From: Parabacteroides sp. AD58
Lineage (GTDB): Bacteria; Bacteroidota; Bacteroidia; Bacteroidales; Tannerellaceae
DNA length: 64,000 bases
NCBI RefSeq assembly: GCF_023744375.2
Contig: NZ_CP146284.1
Span: forward strand, 62,001 to 126,000
Direction of reading: 5' to 3'
Under the pieces are notes generated by a model. It did no database searches, was not told the origin of the DNA, and was given only the letters and a program-made list of their open reading frames with translations. This document shows positions 29,173 through 37,609 of the stretch, in pieces; within the stretch, counting starts at the first letter, position 1, and each line of letters opens with the position of its first letter. The translations under genes and the position numbers were made by a program.

Positions 29173-30072
29173 TTATTTCACATAATCAGCTTTATTCAAG
29201 AAGTCGTAGCTCTTTTGAACGTCTTCCTGAGGTGTTCCGTCGTAGCGTTCTACTTCTACATACCAGTCTTTCATGCCGTTGGCATATGCTTGTTCAAAGA
29301 TCGGCTTGAAGTCGATTGTACCACTGGCTCCAATAGCTGTCTCATCTTTAATATGTAATACCGGGAAACGGTTTGGATATTTCTTCATATATTCTACTGG
29401 ATCTTTTCCTCCTCGTTTTACCCAGTAAACATCCATTTCGAAGAAAATGTGATCTGGACTTGAGTTTTCAAGCATCAGGTCATAAATAGTCTGACCATCG
29501 ATCTGTTTGAATTCATAATCATGGTTGTGGTAACCGAATTTAATACCGGCACCGGCAGCAGCCAAGCCAATTTGATAGAAGTAGTCACTGAAATATCTCT
29601 TCAAATCATCCATGGTTGCTTTTTCGTTGATCGGAGAAACTGGCATAACCATGTATTTCATTCCAGCCTTCTTATGAGCTTCGATAGCTGTATTCCACCA
29701 AGACAGGTCTTTGTTCATATCATCACCAATGAAATGAGACAGGTGGGCGCTGGTCGGTTTCATGCCTAAGTCGTTACAAATCTTCTTGAATTCTGCGGGA
29801 TCTAATCCGTAGATCTTGCCGTCGTCACTGTAACCGGCAGTTTCCAAATTTACATAACCCATTTTGGATACAATTTCCAATACTTTCTGGATACCTAAAT
29901 CATTGATATCGTCACGCAAAGAATAGAGTTGAAGACCAATGTGTTTTTTTGCTGTTTCACTTGCTGCACTTGAAGCTCCTTTACCGCCGCAAGATGATAA
30001 TAATTGTGGAGCAACTAAGCCTCCTGCAAGTAACAGAGAAGCCTGCTTTAAAAATTCACGTCTGTTTTGCAT
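29173..30072 (-). CDS. Sugar phosphate isomerase/epimerase-like TIM-barrel protein, exported
   Basis: A 299-residue protein with a twin-arginine-like start (NRREFLKQ) followed by a hydrophobic stretch and a lipobox LLSSC (C28), so it is probably a Tat-exported lipoprotein. The remainder is an AP-endonuclease-2/xylose-isomerase-like TIM barrel: IGLQLYSLRDD, GYHNHDYEF, FFEMDVYWVKRGGKDP and VLHIKDE carry expected metal-binding His, Asp and Glu. Such exported members are common in Bacteroidetes and are thought to act on sugars. The substrate is unknown. Confidence 0.87.
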   Translation of the reverse strand: MQNRREFLKQASLLLAGGLVAPQLLSSCGGKGASSAASETAKKHIGLQLYSLRDDINDLGIQKVLEIVSKMGYVNLETAGYSDDGKIYGLDPAEFKKICNDLGMKPTSAHLSHFIGDDMNKDLSWWNTAIEAHKKAGMKYMVMPVSPINEKATMDDLKRYFSDYFYQIGLAAAGAGIKFGYHNHDYEFKQIDGQTIYDLMLENSSPDHIFFEMDVYWVKRGGKDPVEYMKKYPNRFPVLHIKDETAIGASGTIDFKPIFEQAYANGMKDWYVEVERYDGTPQEDVQKSYDFLNKADYVK

Positions 30073-30243
30073 AGCACTAAAATTTTGAGTTAAATAATCT
30101 GCCTACGAAATTAAGGTTTATATTTCTAAATATAGGCTATTTATGAAATAATTTTTTACTTTTTTCTCATTATTCATGCAAATGTATCAATATGACTTCT
30201 ATTTTATCTTCCATTAGTGGTTTTTACGTATGTTCATTCAGTC

Positions 30244-30744
30244 TTATTTATCATTCAGATTCATTTTACCGCTGAAAGATATCGATTGTCTGTTATTGGG
30301 CTGAACATAGATTTGGGTTGAGCCATTAGTGAACACGGTTATCCGGAAGGTATAAGAATCTTCTTCATTACGTGTTTTTAATTTGATTTCTGTTGCACCT
30401 TTTTTCCCTTCTTTTGATTCGTACTGGCTGATAGGTGCTTGAAAATTCAGTCCTTTGCCACCTCCATAAGGTACATTATAGGCTTCACCGACATATGGAA
30501 GGTAAGAAAATATCGAATCGTTCTTGACTTCCAGCGAATAGAGTGTCGTTAAAGCTCTGCTTCTGCCTTTCATAGGTGTCATATAGTCGACATCTATTTT
30601 GTAAGTATGTTCATCAAGAGCTTTTTTTATCGTTTGAGCAGTCTGATCATTCTTCTGTTCTTGGGCTGCAGTGGGTTGGGTTAAAACAGCCAGCCCCATT
30701 AATATTGCCGTGTACATGATTTGTACAAAATACTTCTTATTCAT
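30244..30744 (-). CDS. DUF4251 domain-containing protein
   Basis: A 166-residue exported protein with a signal peptide ending near AAQ. The body matches the Bacteroidetes DUF4251 pattern as I know it: YMTPMKGRSRALTTLYSLEV, SYLPYVGEAYNVPYGGGKGLNF, then TRITVFTNGSTQIYVQPNNRQSISFSG-like strands. Function unknown; probably periplasmic or envelope-associated. Not clearly in an operon (171 bp to its downstream neighbour on the same strand). Confidence 0.82.
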   Translation of the reverse strand: MNKKYFVQIMYTAILMGLAVLTQPTAAQEQKNDQTAQTIKKALDEHTYKIDVDYMTPMKGRSRALTTLYSLEVKNDSIFSYLPYVGEAYNVPYGGGKGLNFQAPISQYESKEGKKGATEIKLKTRNEEDSYTFRITVFTNGSTQIYVQPNNRQSISFSGKMNLNDK

Positions 30745-30821
30745 CTTGACATATATTTATTGGTTAGTATAATCATTTGCTTTATTGTAATAACAAATGA
30801 GACAGGTGAAAGTTGGTCCTT

Positions 30822-30855
30822 TTTGAAACAATTTAGATTTGAAATACTATCTTTG
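30822..30855 (+). promoter_or_regulatory. Promoter abutting the radical SAM start codon
   Basis: TTTG (30822-30825), 22 bp, TATCTTTG (30848-30855). ATG 30860 lies at the expected start point, so the mRNA may be leaderless or nearly so. Confidence 0.65.
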
Positions 30856-30859
30856 TGTT

Positions 30860-31783
30860 ATGGAAAATAAGAGACCATATAACGAATTCAGTGATTTTTT
30901 GAGGAACTGCTTCCCTTGCAAAGTACAAAAAATATCTATTAACGCCGGATTCACGTGCCCGAATCGTGATGGTAGCAAAGGTTGGGGTGGATGTACGTAT
31001 TGTAATAATCAGACATTTAGTCCGGAATACTGTCATACAGAAAAGACTGTTACGGAGCAATTAGAGGAAGGAGTTCATTTCTTTTCCCGAAAATATCCGG
31101 AGATGAAATACCTGGCCTATTTTCAGGCTTATACAAATACCTATGATTCGATAGACGCTCTGAAGAAAAAATATGAAGAGGCTTTGGCTTTTCCGGGTGT
31201 TGTGGGACTGATTGTCGGAACTCGTCCTGACTGTATGCCGGATGAATTGCTGGATTATTTTGCAATGCTGTCAAAACGTACATTTGTCATGATTGAATAT
31301 GGTGTTGAAAGTACGAAGGAGGAAACATTATTGCGCATTAATCGGGGGCATTCTTATCGGGAATCGGAAGAGGCTATTTGTCGGACAGCGGCTTGTGGTA
31401 TTTTTACCGGTGCTCATTTGATATTAGGATTGCCGGGAGAGAGCAGGGAAGATATCTTGGAACATGCACGACGTATATCTTCTCTACCACTGACAACACT
31501 GAAATTACATCAGCTCCAGCTGATCCGGAATACACGGATGGCAAAGGAATATGCAGAAAATCCGTCCGATTTTCATCTTTATACGGTGGACGAGTATATA
31601 GATTTGGCGATCGACTTTGTCGAACGGTTGAATCCTGCATTCATTGTGGAGCGATTTGTTTCCCAGTCGCCAAAAGAATTGCTGATCGCACCAGATTGGG
31701 GACTGAAAAACTATGAGTTTACTGCCAAGGTCAACAAACGGTTTATGGAACGTAATACTTGGCAGGGGAAATTATATGAGTAA
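30860..31783 (+). CDS. TIGR01212-family radical SAM protein
   Basis: A 307-residue protein. The cluster motif is FTCPNRDGSKGWGGCTYCNN, with cysteines spaced C-x12-C-x2-C, the atypical spacing of the TIGR01212 family (YhcC-like). Later parts include GTRPDCMPDELLDY, MIEYGVESTKEETLLRINRGH and GAHLILGLPGESRED, typical SAM-barrel strands. It probably binds a 4Fe-4S cluster and S-adenosylmethionine. The reaction is unknown to me. ATG 30860 is chosen because MENKRPYNEFSDFLR matches the usual family start. Confidence 0.9.
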   Translation: MENKRPYNEFSDFLRNCFPCKVQKISINAGFTCPNRDGSKGWGGCTYCNNQTFSPEYCHTEKTVTEQLEEGVHFFSRKYPEMKYLAYFQAYTNTYDSIDALKKKYEEALAFPGVVGLIVGTRPDCMPDELLDYFAMLSKRTFVMIEYGVESTKEETLLRINRGHSYRESEEAICRTAACGIFTGAHLILGLPGESREDILEHARRISSLPLTTLKLHQLQLIRNTRMAKEYAENPSDFHLYTVDEYIDLAIDFVERLNPAFIVERFVSQSPKELLIAPDWGLKNYEFTAKVNKRFMERNTWQGKLYE

Positions 31784-31808
31784 ACAAACCAGATCTTTTC
31801 TCACCCCT

Positions 31809-32789
31809 TTACTTCAAATTGTTATTCAGGTAATCCTGTAGTGTAAAATGAGGGTCGGTTATCTCTTCGTTCGGGATTGATTCTTGGGTTTCAATCACCA
31901 AAGACTCTTTATGGATGATTTGCCGGGTGATAAAACTCATAACATCATATTGATTACGATGTAGAGGTAAGTCGGCAATTTCATGTCCTGCATTTTCAAC
32001 AATATGGAATTGATAAGAAGCCTTGGCTGTTTGGAGACTTTCTGCAATGGATTCAGAACCCCAGAGTCCTCCGTAAGGAGCTAGTGTGGCTTGTTGAAAT
32101 GGTACAATATTATCGGCACGTCCTTGGAACAGGAGCATGGGGCATGGTTTGTTTTTCCAGGTTGGAGCATGACTGTCCAGAATAGCTCCGGCAAAAGAAA
32201 TAACGCCGGCATATCGGAATGTGTCAGGCAGTTGTCGGGATAATTCAGCTTCATTATACGTATAATAGGCTGCTTGTAAGGCAGTAATGGCTCCGGCGCT
32301 CGATCCACAGGCGATGATTTGCTGGGGATTGATTTTCCATGCGTCATGATGGGAAAGAATAAACGATGTCGCACCGTAGAAATCGGTAACTGCCGTGTCA
32401 ACGGCTTGTTGTAATACCTGCATGAAATCAACAGGCGATTGGATTTCCGATGCTTGCAGATCTTTTAGCTGTGTCCGGTAATCGGTAGAAACAACGACAA
32501 AACCTTGCCGTGCCAGAAAGTGGAAAAAGCTAATATAACCTCTGTATGCTTTATCACCTCCTTTAAAACCTCCGCCAAACGCAAATAAAAGAACGGGTTT
32601 GTTGGTTGAATCTGTGTAGGCATGAAATTCGTATTTGTCGAGTGACAAGGTGTCTTTTCCCTGAATCGCAAAGATGAAATTTTCTTTGGTAACCTCAGCG
32701 GATACCGATTGATTCTTCGATGGTTGTGTCGAAGGGGTACATGCAACCAAAGCAATAATGAACGCAATATATAAACTTAATTTTGTCAT
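31809..32789 (-). CDS. Alpha/beta hydrolase, lipoprotein (carboxylesterase-like)
   Basis: A 326-residue protein with a lipoprotein signal ending ALVAC (C17). An alpha/beta-hydrolase core follows: FAFGGGFKGGDKAY (oxyanion region), nucleophile serine in ACGSSAGAITAL, an acid in the RADNIVP strand, and His in NAGHEIADL. It is likely an envelope esterase or peptidase-like hydrolase; substrate unknown. Convergent with the radical SAM gene, with only 25 bp between the stops and no clear terminator there. Confidence 0.87.
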   Translation of the reverse strand: MTKLSLYIAFIIALVACTPSTQPSKNQSVSAEVTKENFIFAIQGKDTLSLDKYEFHAYTDSTNKPVLLFAFGGGFKGGDKAYRGYISFFHFLARQGFVVVSTDYRTQLKDLQASEIQSPVDFMQVLQQAVDTAVTDFYGATSFILSHHDAWKINPQQIIACGSSAGAITALQAAYYTYNEAELSRQLPDTFRYAGVISFAGAILDSHAPTWKNKPCPMLLFQGRADNIVPFQQATLAPYGGLWGSESIAESLQTAKASYQFHIVENAGHEIADLPLHRNQYDVMSFITRQIIHKESLVIETQESIPNEEITDPHFTLQDYLNNNLK

Positions 32790-32820
32790 GGTAAAAGTGT
32801 TACTTGATGTTAATATATAG

Positions 32821-32828
32821 CAAAGGTA
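32821..32828 (-). promoter_or_regulatory. -7 box of the hydrolase gene
   Basis: Minus-strand TACCTTTG, 31 bp before its ATG. It is divergent from the ATPase promoter 43 bp away. Confidence 0.5.
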
Positions 32829-32870
32829 TAGAAAAAAGTAAAAGCATGGTCTAACTGATAAATCTTTGTG

Positions 32871-32878
32871 TATTTTTG
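32871..32878 (+). promoter_or_regulatory. -7 box of the Ca2+ ATPase gene
   Basis: TATTTTTG, 30 bp before ATG 32909. No clear -33 element. Confidence 0.45.
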
Positions 32879-32908
32879 TGATTTGTTTTAGTAACCCTTT
32901 AATTATGT

Positions 32909-35593
32909 ATGATGGAAAATAAACAGCAATATCAGGGGCTTACTTCTGCACAGGTAGAAGAAAGTCGCCGTTTGCATGGTGAGAATGTACTGACTCCTCC
33001 AGAAAAAACTCCTCTCTGGAAGCAGTTCTTGGAAAAGTTTGAAGATCCGATTATCCGTATTTTACTGGTGGCTTGGCTCTTGTCGATGGTGATAGCCGGC
33101 GTTCATTGCTGGGGACCTGAAGCAGCGGGCTTCTCTGCTTTCCTGGAGCCACTGGGAATTTTCTTTGCCATAATGTTGGCCAGCTGTGTTGGCTTTTTCT
33201 TTGAAGTGAAAGCCAATCGTGCATTTGATATTTTGAATACCGTAAACGATGATATTCTGGTAACCGTTATCCGAAACGGTCATATTACGGAAGTTCCGAG
33301 AAAAGAAGTCGTAGTTGGTGATATTGTCATGTTGGGAACAGGTGAAGAGATCCCGGCTGACGGTCATTTGTTGGAAGCCGTTTCTTTGCAGGTCAATGAA
33401 TCGACGCTGACGGGTGAACCGATGATTGGAAAGACTACCAAAGAGGAAGACTTTGATCCTGAAGCAACGTATCCATCCAATGTGGTTATGCGTGGAACGA
33501 CGGTTGTAGATGGTCATGGTGTCATGGTAGTTGAACAGGTGGGCGATGCGACCGGTTACGGAAAAGTGTATGAAGGTTCGCAGATTGACAATAATATTGA
33601 TACGCCGCTTCAGATCCAATTGAAAGGACTGGCGAATGTAATCAGTAAGGCCGGTTATACAATTGCAGTAGTTACGTTTGTTGCATTGACGGCTAAGTTG
33701 TTTATCGGTGGTCAGGATTATTCATGGATGGAACTGATTTCTCATCTGCTGAATTTCTTCATGGTGGCTGTTACCCTGATTGTCGTATCAGTTCCCGAAG
33801 GCTTGCCGATGAGTGTTACCTTGAGTCTGGCTTTGAGTATGAACCGGATGTTGAAGACGAATAATCTGGTCCGTAAGATGCATGCTTGTGAAACGATGGG
33901 AGCAACGACTGTTATCTGTACCGATAAAACCGGTACATTGACGCAGAATCAGATGCAGATTCATGAGACGAAGTTCTATAACTTGCCGGATCAGAAACTG
34001 ACGGATGATACATTAAGCCGTTTGATCAAGGAAGGTATTTCAGTCAACTCAACGGCCAATCTCGAGCGGGAAGGCGATAAGGTTAAGACGTTGGGTAATC
34101 CGACCGAAGCTGCTTTGTTGTTATGGCTGAATGCGCAGGGTGTGGATTACCTGAATATAAGAGAATCGGCATCTGTCGTTAGTCAGCTGACGTTTTCTAC
34201 CGAAAGAAAATATATGGCTACTGTGGTCGATTCACCGTTGTTGGGTAAAAAGGTCTTGTATGTAAAAGGTGCTCCCGAAATCGTATTGGCCAACTGTAAG
34301 CGTGTAGCCATGAATGGTGATTATGTATCAGCAGAAGCTGCGAGACCGATGATTGAAGAACAATTATTGGCTTATCAGAACATGGCGATGCGTACTTTAG
34401 GCTTCGCTTATCAGATACTGGAAGATGGAGATAATGAGGCTCCTTATACGAATGGCCGTTTGAATCCAGACCTGAATCTTACTTATTTGGGTATTGTGGC
34501 TATTTCAGACCCGGTTCGTTCGGATGTTCCGGCTGCTGTGCAGAGTTGTATCAATGCCGGTATAGCCGTTAAGATCGTTACAGGAGATACGCCGGGAACA
34601 GCTCGGGAAATTGGCCGTCAGATTGGCATCTGGAAACCGGAAGATACCGATAGAAATATCATTACCGGTCCGGCTTTCGAAGCCTTGAGCGATGAAGAGG
34701 CCTTGAATCGTGTACTCGACCTGAAGATTATGTGCCGGGCTCGTCCAACCGACAAACAGCGTTTGGTTCAGCTGCTGCAACAGAAAGGGGCGGTTGTGGC
34801 TGTTACCGGCGACGGAACCAATGATGCTCCGGCTTTGAAAGCGGCACAAGTCGGATTGTCAATGGGTGATGGAACGTCGGTAGCTAAGGAAGCCAGTGAT
34901 ATCACGATCTTGGATAATTCATTCGGAAGTATTACCCGCGCGGTGATGTGGGGCCGTTCGTTGTACCGGAACATCCAGCGTTTCCTTTTGTTCCAGCTGA
35001 CCATCAATGTGGCTGCCTGCTTGATCGTGTTGTTGGGTTCATTGATTGGAACAGAGTCTCCGCTAACTATTACGCAGATGCTTTGGGTGAATCTGATCAT
35101 GGATACCTTTGCTGCCGGAGCTTTGGCTTCATTACCGCCGAACGAAAAGGTGATGAAAGACAAGCCTCGTAAGAGTGGAAAAGACGGAGATTTCATTATT
35201 ACGCGCCCGATGGCTTACCGGATTTTCGGTGTAGGTGCTATATTCGTCGTTATCTTGATGGGCTTGCTGTTGCATTTCCATGCTTCCGAAGGATTGTCGC
35301 CGCGTGACTTGTCGTGGTTCTTCACCTTCTTTGTGATGCTGCAGTTCTGGAACATGTTTAATGCGAAAGCCTTTATGGAAGGTGGTTCTGCTTTTGCTCA
35401 TTTAGGCGAGTGCAAGAGTTTCCTGTTTGTGGCCTTGTTGATTCTGGTCGGACAATACCTGATTGTGACATTTGGCGGACAGATGTTCAACGTCGTTCCT
35501 TTGTCGTGGTCAGACTGGGGAATAATCATCGGTTCGTCATCGCTGGTTCTTTGGGTTGGCGAGATTGCCCGGTTGTTCGGCAAGAAATCATAA
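32909..35593 (+). CDS. Calcium-translocating P-type ATPase (PMCA-type)
   Basis: An 894-residue P2-type ATPase. The actuator loop LTGEPM, the membrane motif VPEGLPMSVT, the phosphorylation site D339 in CTDKTGTLT, the KGAPEIVL nucleotide-binding loop and the hinge TGDGTNDAPALKAA are all present, with four N-terminal and six C-terminal membrane helices. The M4 motif VPEGLP fits Ca2+ transport; Bacteroidales members are annotated as calcium-translocating PMCA-type. It would export Ca2+ from the cytoplasm. ATG 32912 is an equally possible start one codon later. Confidence 0.93.
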   Translation: MMENKQQYQGLTSAQVEESRRLHGENVLTPPEKTPLWKQFLEKFEDPIIRILLVAWLLSMVIAGVHCWGPEAAGFSAFLEPLGIFFAIMLASCVGFFFEVKANRAFDILNTVNDDILVTVIRNGHITEVPRKEVVVGDIVMLGTGEEIPADGHLLEAVSLQVNESTLTGEPMIGKTTKEEDFDPEATYPSNVVMRGTTVVDGHGVMVVEQVGDATGYGKVYEGSQIDNNIDTPLQIQLKGLANVISKAGYTIAVVTFVALTAKLFIGGQDYSWMELISHLLNFFMVAVTLIVVSVPEGLPMSVTLSLALSMNRMLKTNNLVRKMHACETMGATTVICTDKTGTLTQNQMQIHETKFYNLPDQKLTDDTLSRLIKEGISVNSTANLEREGDKVKTLGNPTEAALLLWLNAQGVDYLNIRESASVVSQLTFSTERKYMATVVDSPLLGKKVLYVKGAPEIVLANCKRVAMNGDYVSAEAARPMIEEQLLAYQNMAMRTLGFAYQILEDGDNEAPYTNGRLNPDLNLTYLGIVAISDPVRSDVPAAVQSCINAGIAVKIVTGDTPGTAREIGRQIGIWKPEDTDRNIITGPAFEALSDEEALNRVLDLKIMCRARPTDKQRLVQLLQQKGAVVAVTGDGTNDAPALKAAQVGLSMGDGTSVAKEASDITILDNSFGSITRAVMWGRSLYRNIQRFLLFQLTINVAACLIVLLGSLIGTESPLTITQMLWVNLIMDTFAAGALASLPPNEKVMKDKPRKSGKDGDFIITRPMAYRIFGVGAIFVVILMGLLLHFHASEGLSPRDLSWFFTFFVMLQFWNMFNAKAFMEGGSAFAHLGECKSFLFVALLILVGQYLIVTFGGQMFNVVPLSWSDWGIIIGSSSLVLWVGEIARLFGKKS

Positions 35594-35616
35594 AGCGTTT
35601 AGCGTAATATTAAAAA

Positions 35617-35640
35617 GGAATGCGTAAGTTTGCATTCCTG
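35617..35640 (+). promoter_or_regulatory. Hairpin with embedded -7 box before tsaB
   Basis: AGGAATGC (35617-35624) and GCATTCCT (35633-35640) form a perfect 8-bp stem around an 8-nt loop, and TAAGTTTG (35625-35632) in the loop matches the -7 box. It could be both the end of the ATPase transcript and the tsaB promoter; the T-run is on the minus side only. Confidence 0.5.
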
Positions 35641-35658
35641 AAAATATAAATTAAAGTT

Positions 35659-36372
35659 ATGCCTTGTATTTTACATATTGAGACGTCAACCGATGTCTGT
35701 TCTGCTGCTTTGTCGAACGATGGAGTTGTCATTGAGGAAAAGGTTTCCTACGAAGGTCATTCACATGCCACTTTACTGGGTTTGTATGTGGCCGATTGCC
35801 TGAAGCGGGCGAAGGAAAGCGGTTTATCATTAGATGCCGTAGCCGTAAGTGCCGGTCCGGGTTCTTATACGGGATTGCGAATTGGAGTTTCGATGGCGAA
35901 AGGAATTTGCTTTGGCTTGGGCATTCGTCTGATAAGTGTTCCGACTTTGGAACTGCTGGCTTCTACCGTGATCCGGAATCATTCTGAGAAAGATGCTTTA
36001 TACTGTGCGATGCTGGATGCACGGCGGATGGAAGTGTATGCCGCCATTTATAATCAGGCTCGGGAACAGGTTCGTGAAGCAAAAGCGGATATTGTCACTG
36101 CCAAGACGTATGCGTCCTATCTGCATGAAGGGAAAGTATGTTTCTTCGGTAATGGTTCAGAGAAATGTAAATCGGTGATTGATCATCCGAATGCCGTCTT
36201 TATTCCGGATGTGCATCCGGTAGCTGCAGAAATGGTTTCGCTGGCAGAAGAACGATATGCCAAAGACCAGTTTGAAGACGTAGCCTACTTCGAACCTTTC
36301 TATCTGAAAGAATTCCAGGCTACGATAGCCAAGAATAAAGTATTAGGCGAAGTACTGCATCCGCATAAATAA
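35659..36372 (+). CDS. tsaB: tRNA threonylcarbamoyladenosine biosynthesis protein TsaB
   Basis: A 237-residue ASKHA-fold protein. The N-terminal ILHIETSTDVCSAAL and the GPGSYTGLRIGVSMAKGICFGL segment are hallmark TsaB. It partners TsaD and TsaE to make t6A37 on ANN-decoding tRNAs. It is followed after 9 bp by the DUF3810 gene and likely co-transcribed. Confidence 0.95.
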   Translation: MPCILHIETSTDVCSAALSNDGVVIEEKVSYEGHSHATLLGLYVADCLKRAKESGLSLDAVAVSAGPGSYTGLRIGVSMAKGICFGLGIRLISVPTLELLASTVIRNHSEKDALYCAMLDARRMEVYAAIYNQAREQVREAKADIVTAKTYASYLHEGKVCFFGNGSEKCKSVIDHPNAVFIPDVHPVAAEMVSLAEERYAKDQFEDVAYFEPFYLKEFQATIAKNKVLGEVLHPHK

Positions 36373-36381
36373 TAAGCGGAT

Positions 36382-37419
36382 ATGAAGAAGATACGAGTCC
36401 GCTGGATTATACAGGCTGTTTGTCTGGTGCTGGTCTGGTGCCTGAAACTCTTCCCGAACGGAGGAGAATGGTATGCAACCACCATTTACCCTGTATGCTC
36501 CGGCGGACTCGCTTGTTTTTCTTCGTGGTTTCCTTTTTCTCTCAATGATTGGTTTATTTATGGGAGTTTAGCCGGTATCCTGTTATATCTGATTTATGCT
36601 ATCTGGCGGAAACGTCGGGTAAAACGGGCGCTGGCTCATGTCGCAGCCTATCTGGTATGGGTGTATATTTGGTTTTATGCGGCGTGGGGACTTAATTATT
36701 ACCGCAGCGATTTTTACCAGCGGACCCAGTTAGAACGCCCCGTCTATTCAGCCGGATTGTTTGAACATTTCTTGCAGGTATATACCGATTCTCTGAATGC
36801 CGCCTATTGCCCTGTCGATACAGTGGAAAAAGACAAGGTTGAGGCTGTGCTGAAAGCGGGTTATGCTGCTTTGGATAAGAAATACGGGCTGATTAATCCG
36901 CCTGATGATTTGCGCCCGAAACCTATGTTGTTCCCGTCGCTGATGAGTGGAGTAGGCGTGATGGGCTACATCGGTCCGTTCTTCGTCGAATGTCATGTGA
37001 GTAAAGACCTGCTTCCGGTTCAGTATGCGTCGACTTGTGCACACGAGATGGCGCATGTCTTGGGCGTTTCCAGCGAAGCTGAAGCTAATTATTACAGCTA
37101 CCTGATTTGTACGACATCATCCGTCCGGGAGATTCGTTTCTCCGGTTACTTTTCCTTGCTGCCTTACGTTCTTTCCAATGCATATCAGGTTTTGCCGGAA
37201 TCCGATTTCAAAGCCTGGCAAGAAACACTTCGTCCTGAAATCATCGCCTTATATCGGGAAAAGGCTGATCATTGGCGGGCACTTTATAATCCTTTTTTAG
37301 GGGAAATTCAGGACAAGATGTATAACTGGTACCTGAAAGGAAACCGGATTTCTTCTGGTACCGCCAATTATTCCGAAGTGATCAGCTTGATTCTGGCGGC
37401 TCAGTCTGCTTCCTTCTAA
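36382..37419 (+). CDS. DUF3810 membrane protein with metallopeptidase-like HExxH
   Basis: A 345-residue protein with three hydrophobic N-terminal segments (about 8-22, 55-73, 86-103) and a large soluble part. CAHEMAHVLG (HExxH 221-225) followed by EAEAN resembles a gluzincin-type zinc site (third ligand Glu nearby). This is the DUF3810 family of Bacteroidetes; no activity is known to me. The soluble part is predicted periplasmic. It follows tsaB by 9 bp. Confidence 0.85.
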   Translation: MKKIRVRWIIQAVCLVLVWCLKLFPNGGEWYATTIYPVCSGGLACFSSWFPFSLNDWFIYGSLAGILLYLIYAIWRKRRVKRALAHVAAYLVWVYIWFYAAWGLNYYRSDFYQRTQLERPVYSAGLFEHFLQVYTDSLNAAYCPVDTVEKDKVEAVLKAGYAALDKKYGLINPPDDLRPKPMLFPSLMSGVGVMGYIGPFFVECHVSKDLLPVQYASTCAHEMAHVLGVSSEAEANYYSYLICTTSSVREIRFSGYFSLLPYVLSNAYQVLPESDFKAWQETLRPEIIALYREKADHWRALYNPFLGEIQDKMYNWYLKGNRISSGTANYSEVISLILAAQSASF

Positions 37420-37449
37420 AACCTGCTGGCTGGTATGGAAACTATAAGT

Positions 37450-37562
37450 AACGAGAATCAAAAATGATTCCCGGGAGTTTCATTTCTGATCCTCGTTGGT
37501 TTTGTCGGAAAAGCCGGCGTGTTTTGTCAAAAAGCCGGCGTAAATTCATCAAAAGCCGGCGT
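37450..37562. repeat. Intergenic element: inverted repeat plus three 21-bp-period units
   Basis: AACGAGAATCA (37450-37460) is an inverted partner of TGATCCTCGTT (37487-37497, one mismatch). Then AAAAGCCGGCGT occurs at 37509-37520, 37530-37541 and 37551-37562, spaced exactly 21 bp, each with a GCCGGC palindrome. It lies between the converging DUF3810 and mutY genes. Confidence 0.75.
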
Positions 37563-37609
37563 AAATTTGTTCATTTCCTATAGGCTTTTTATATGCTTTC
37601 CTGTGTTTT

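Noticed and set aside
37509..37562. CRISPR-like array
   Set aside because: Unit period is 21 bp with near-identical spacers, too short for repeat plus spacer, and no cas genes are present.
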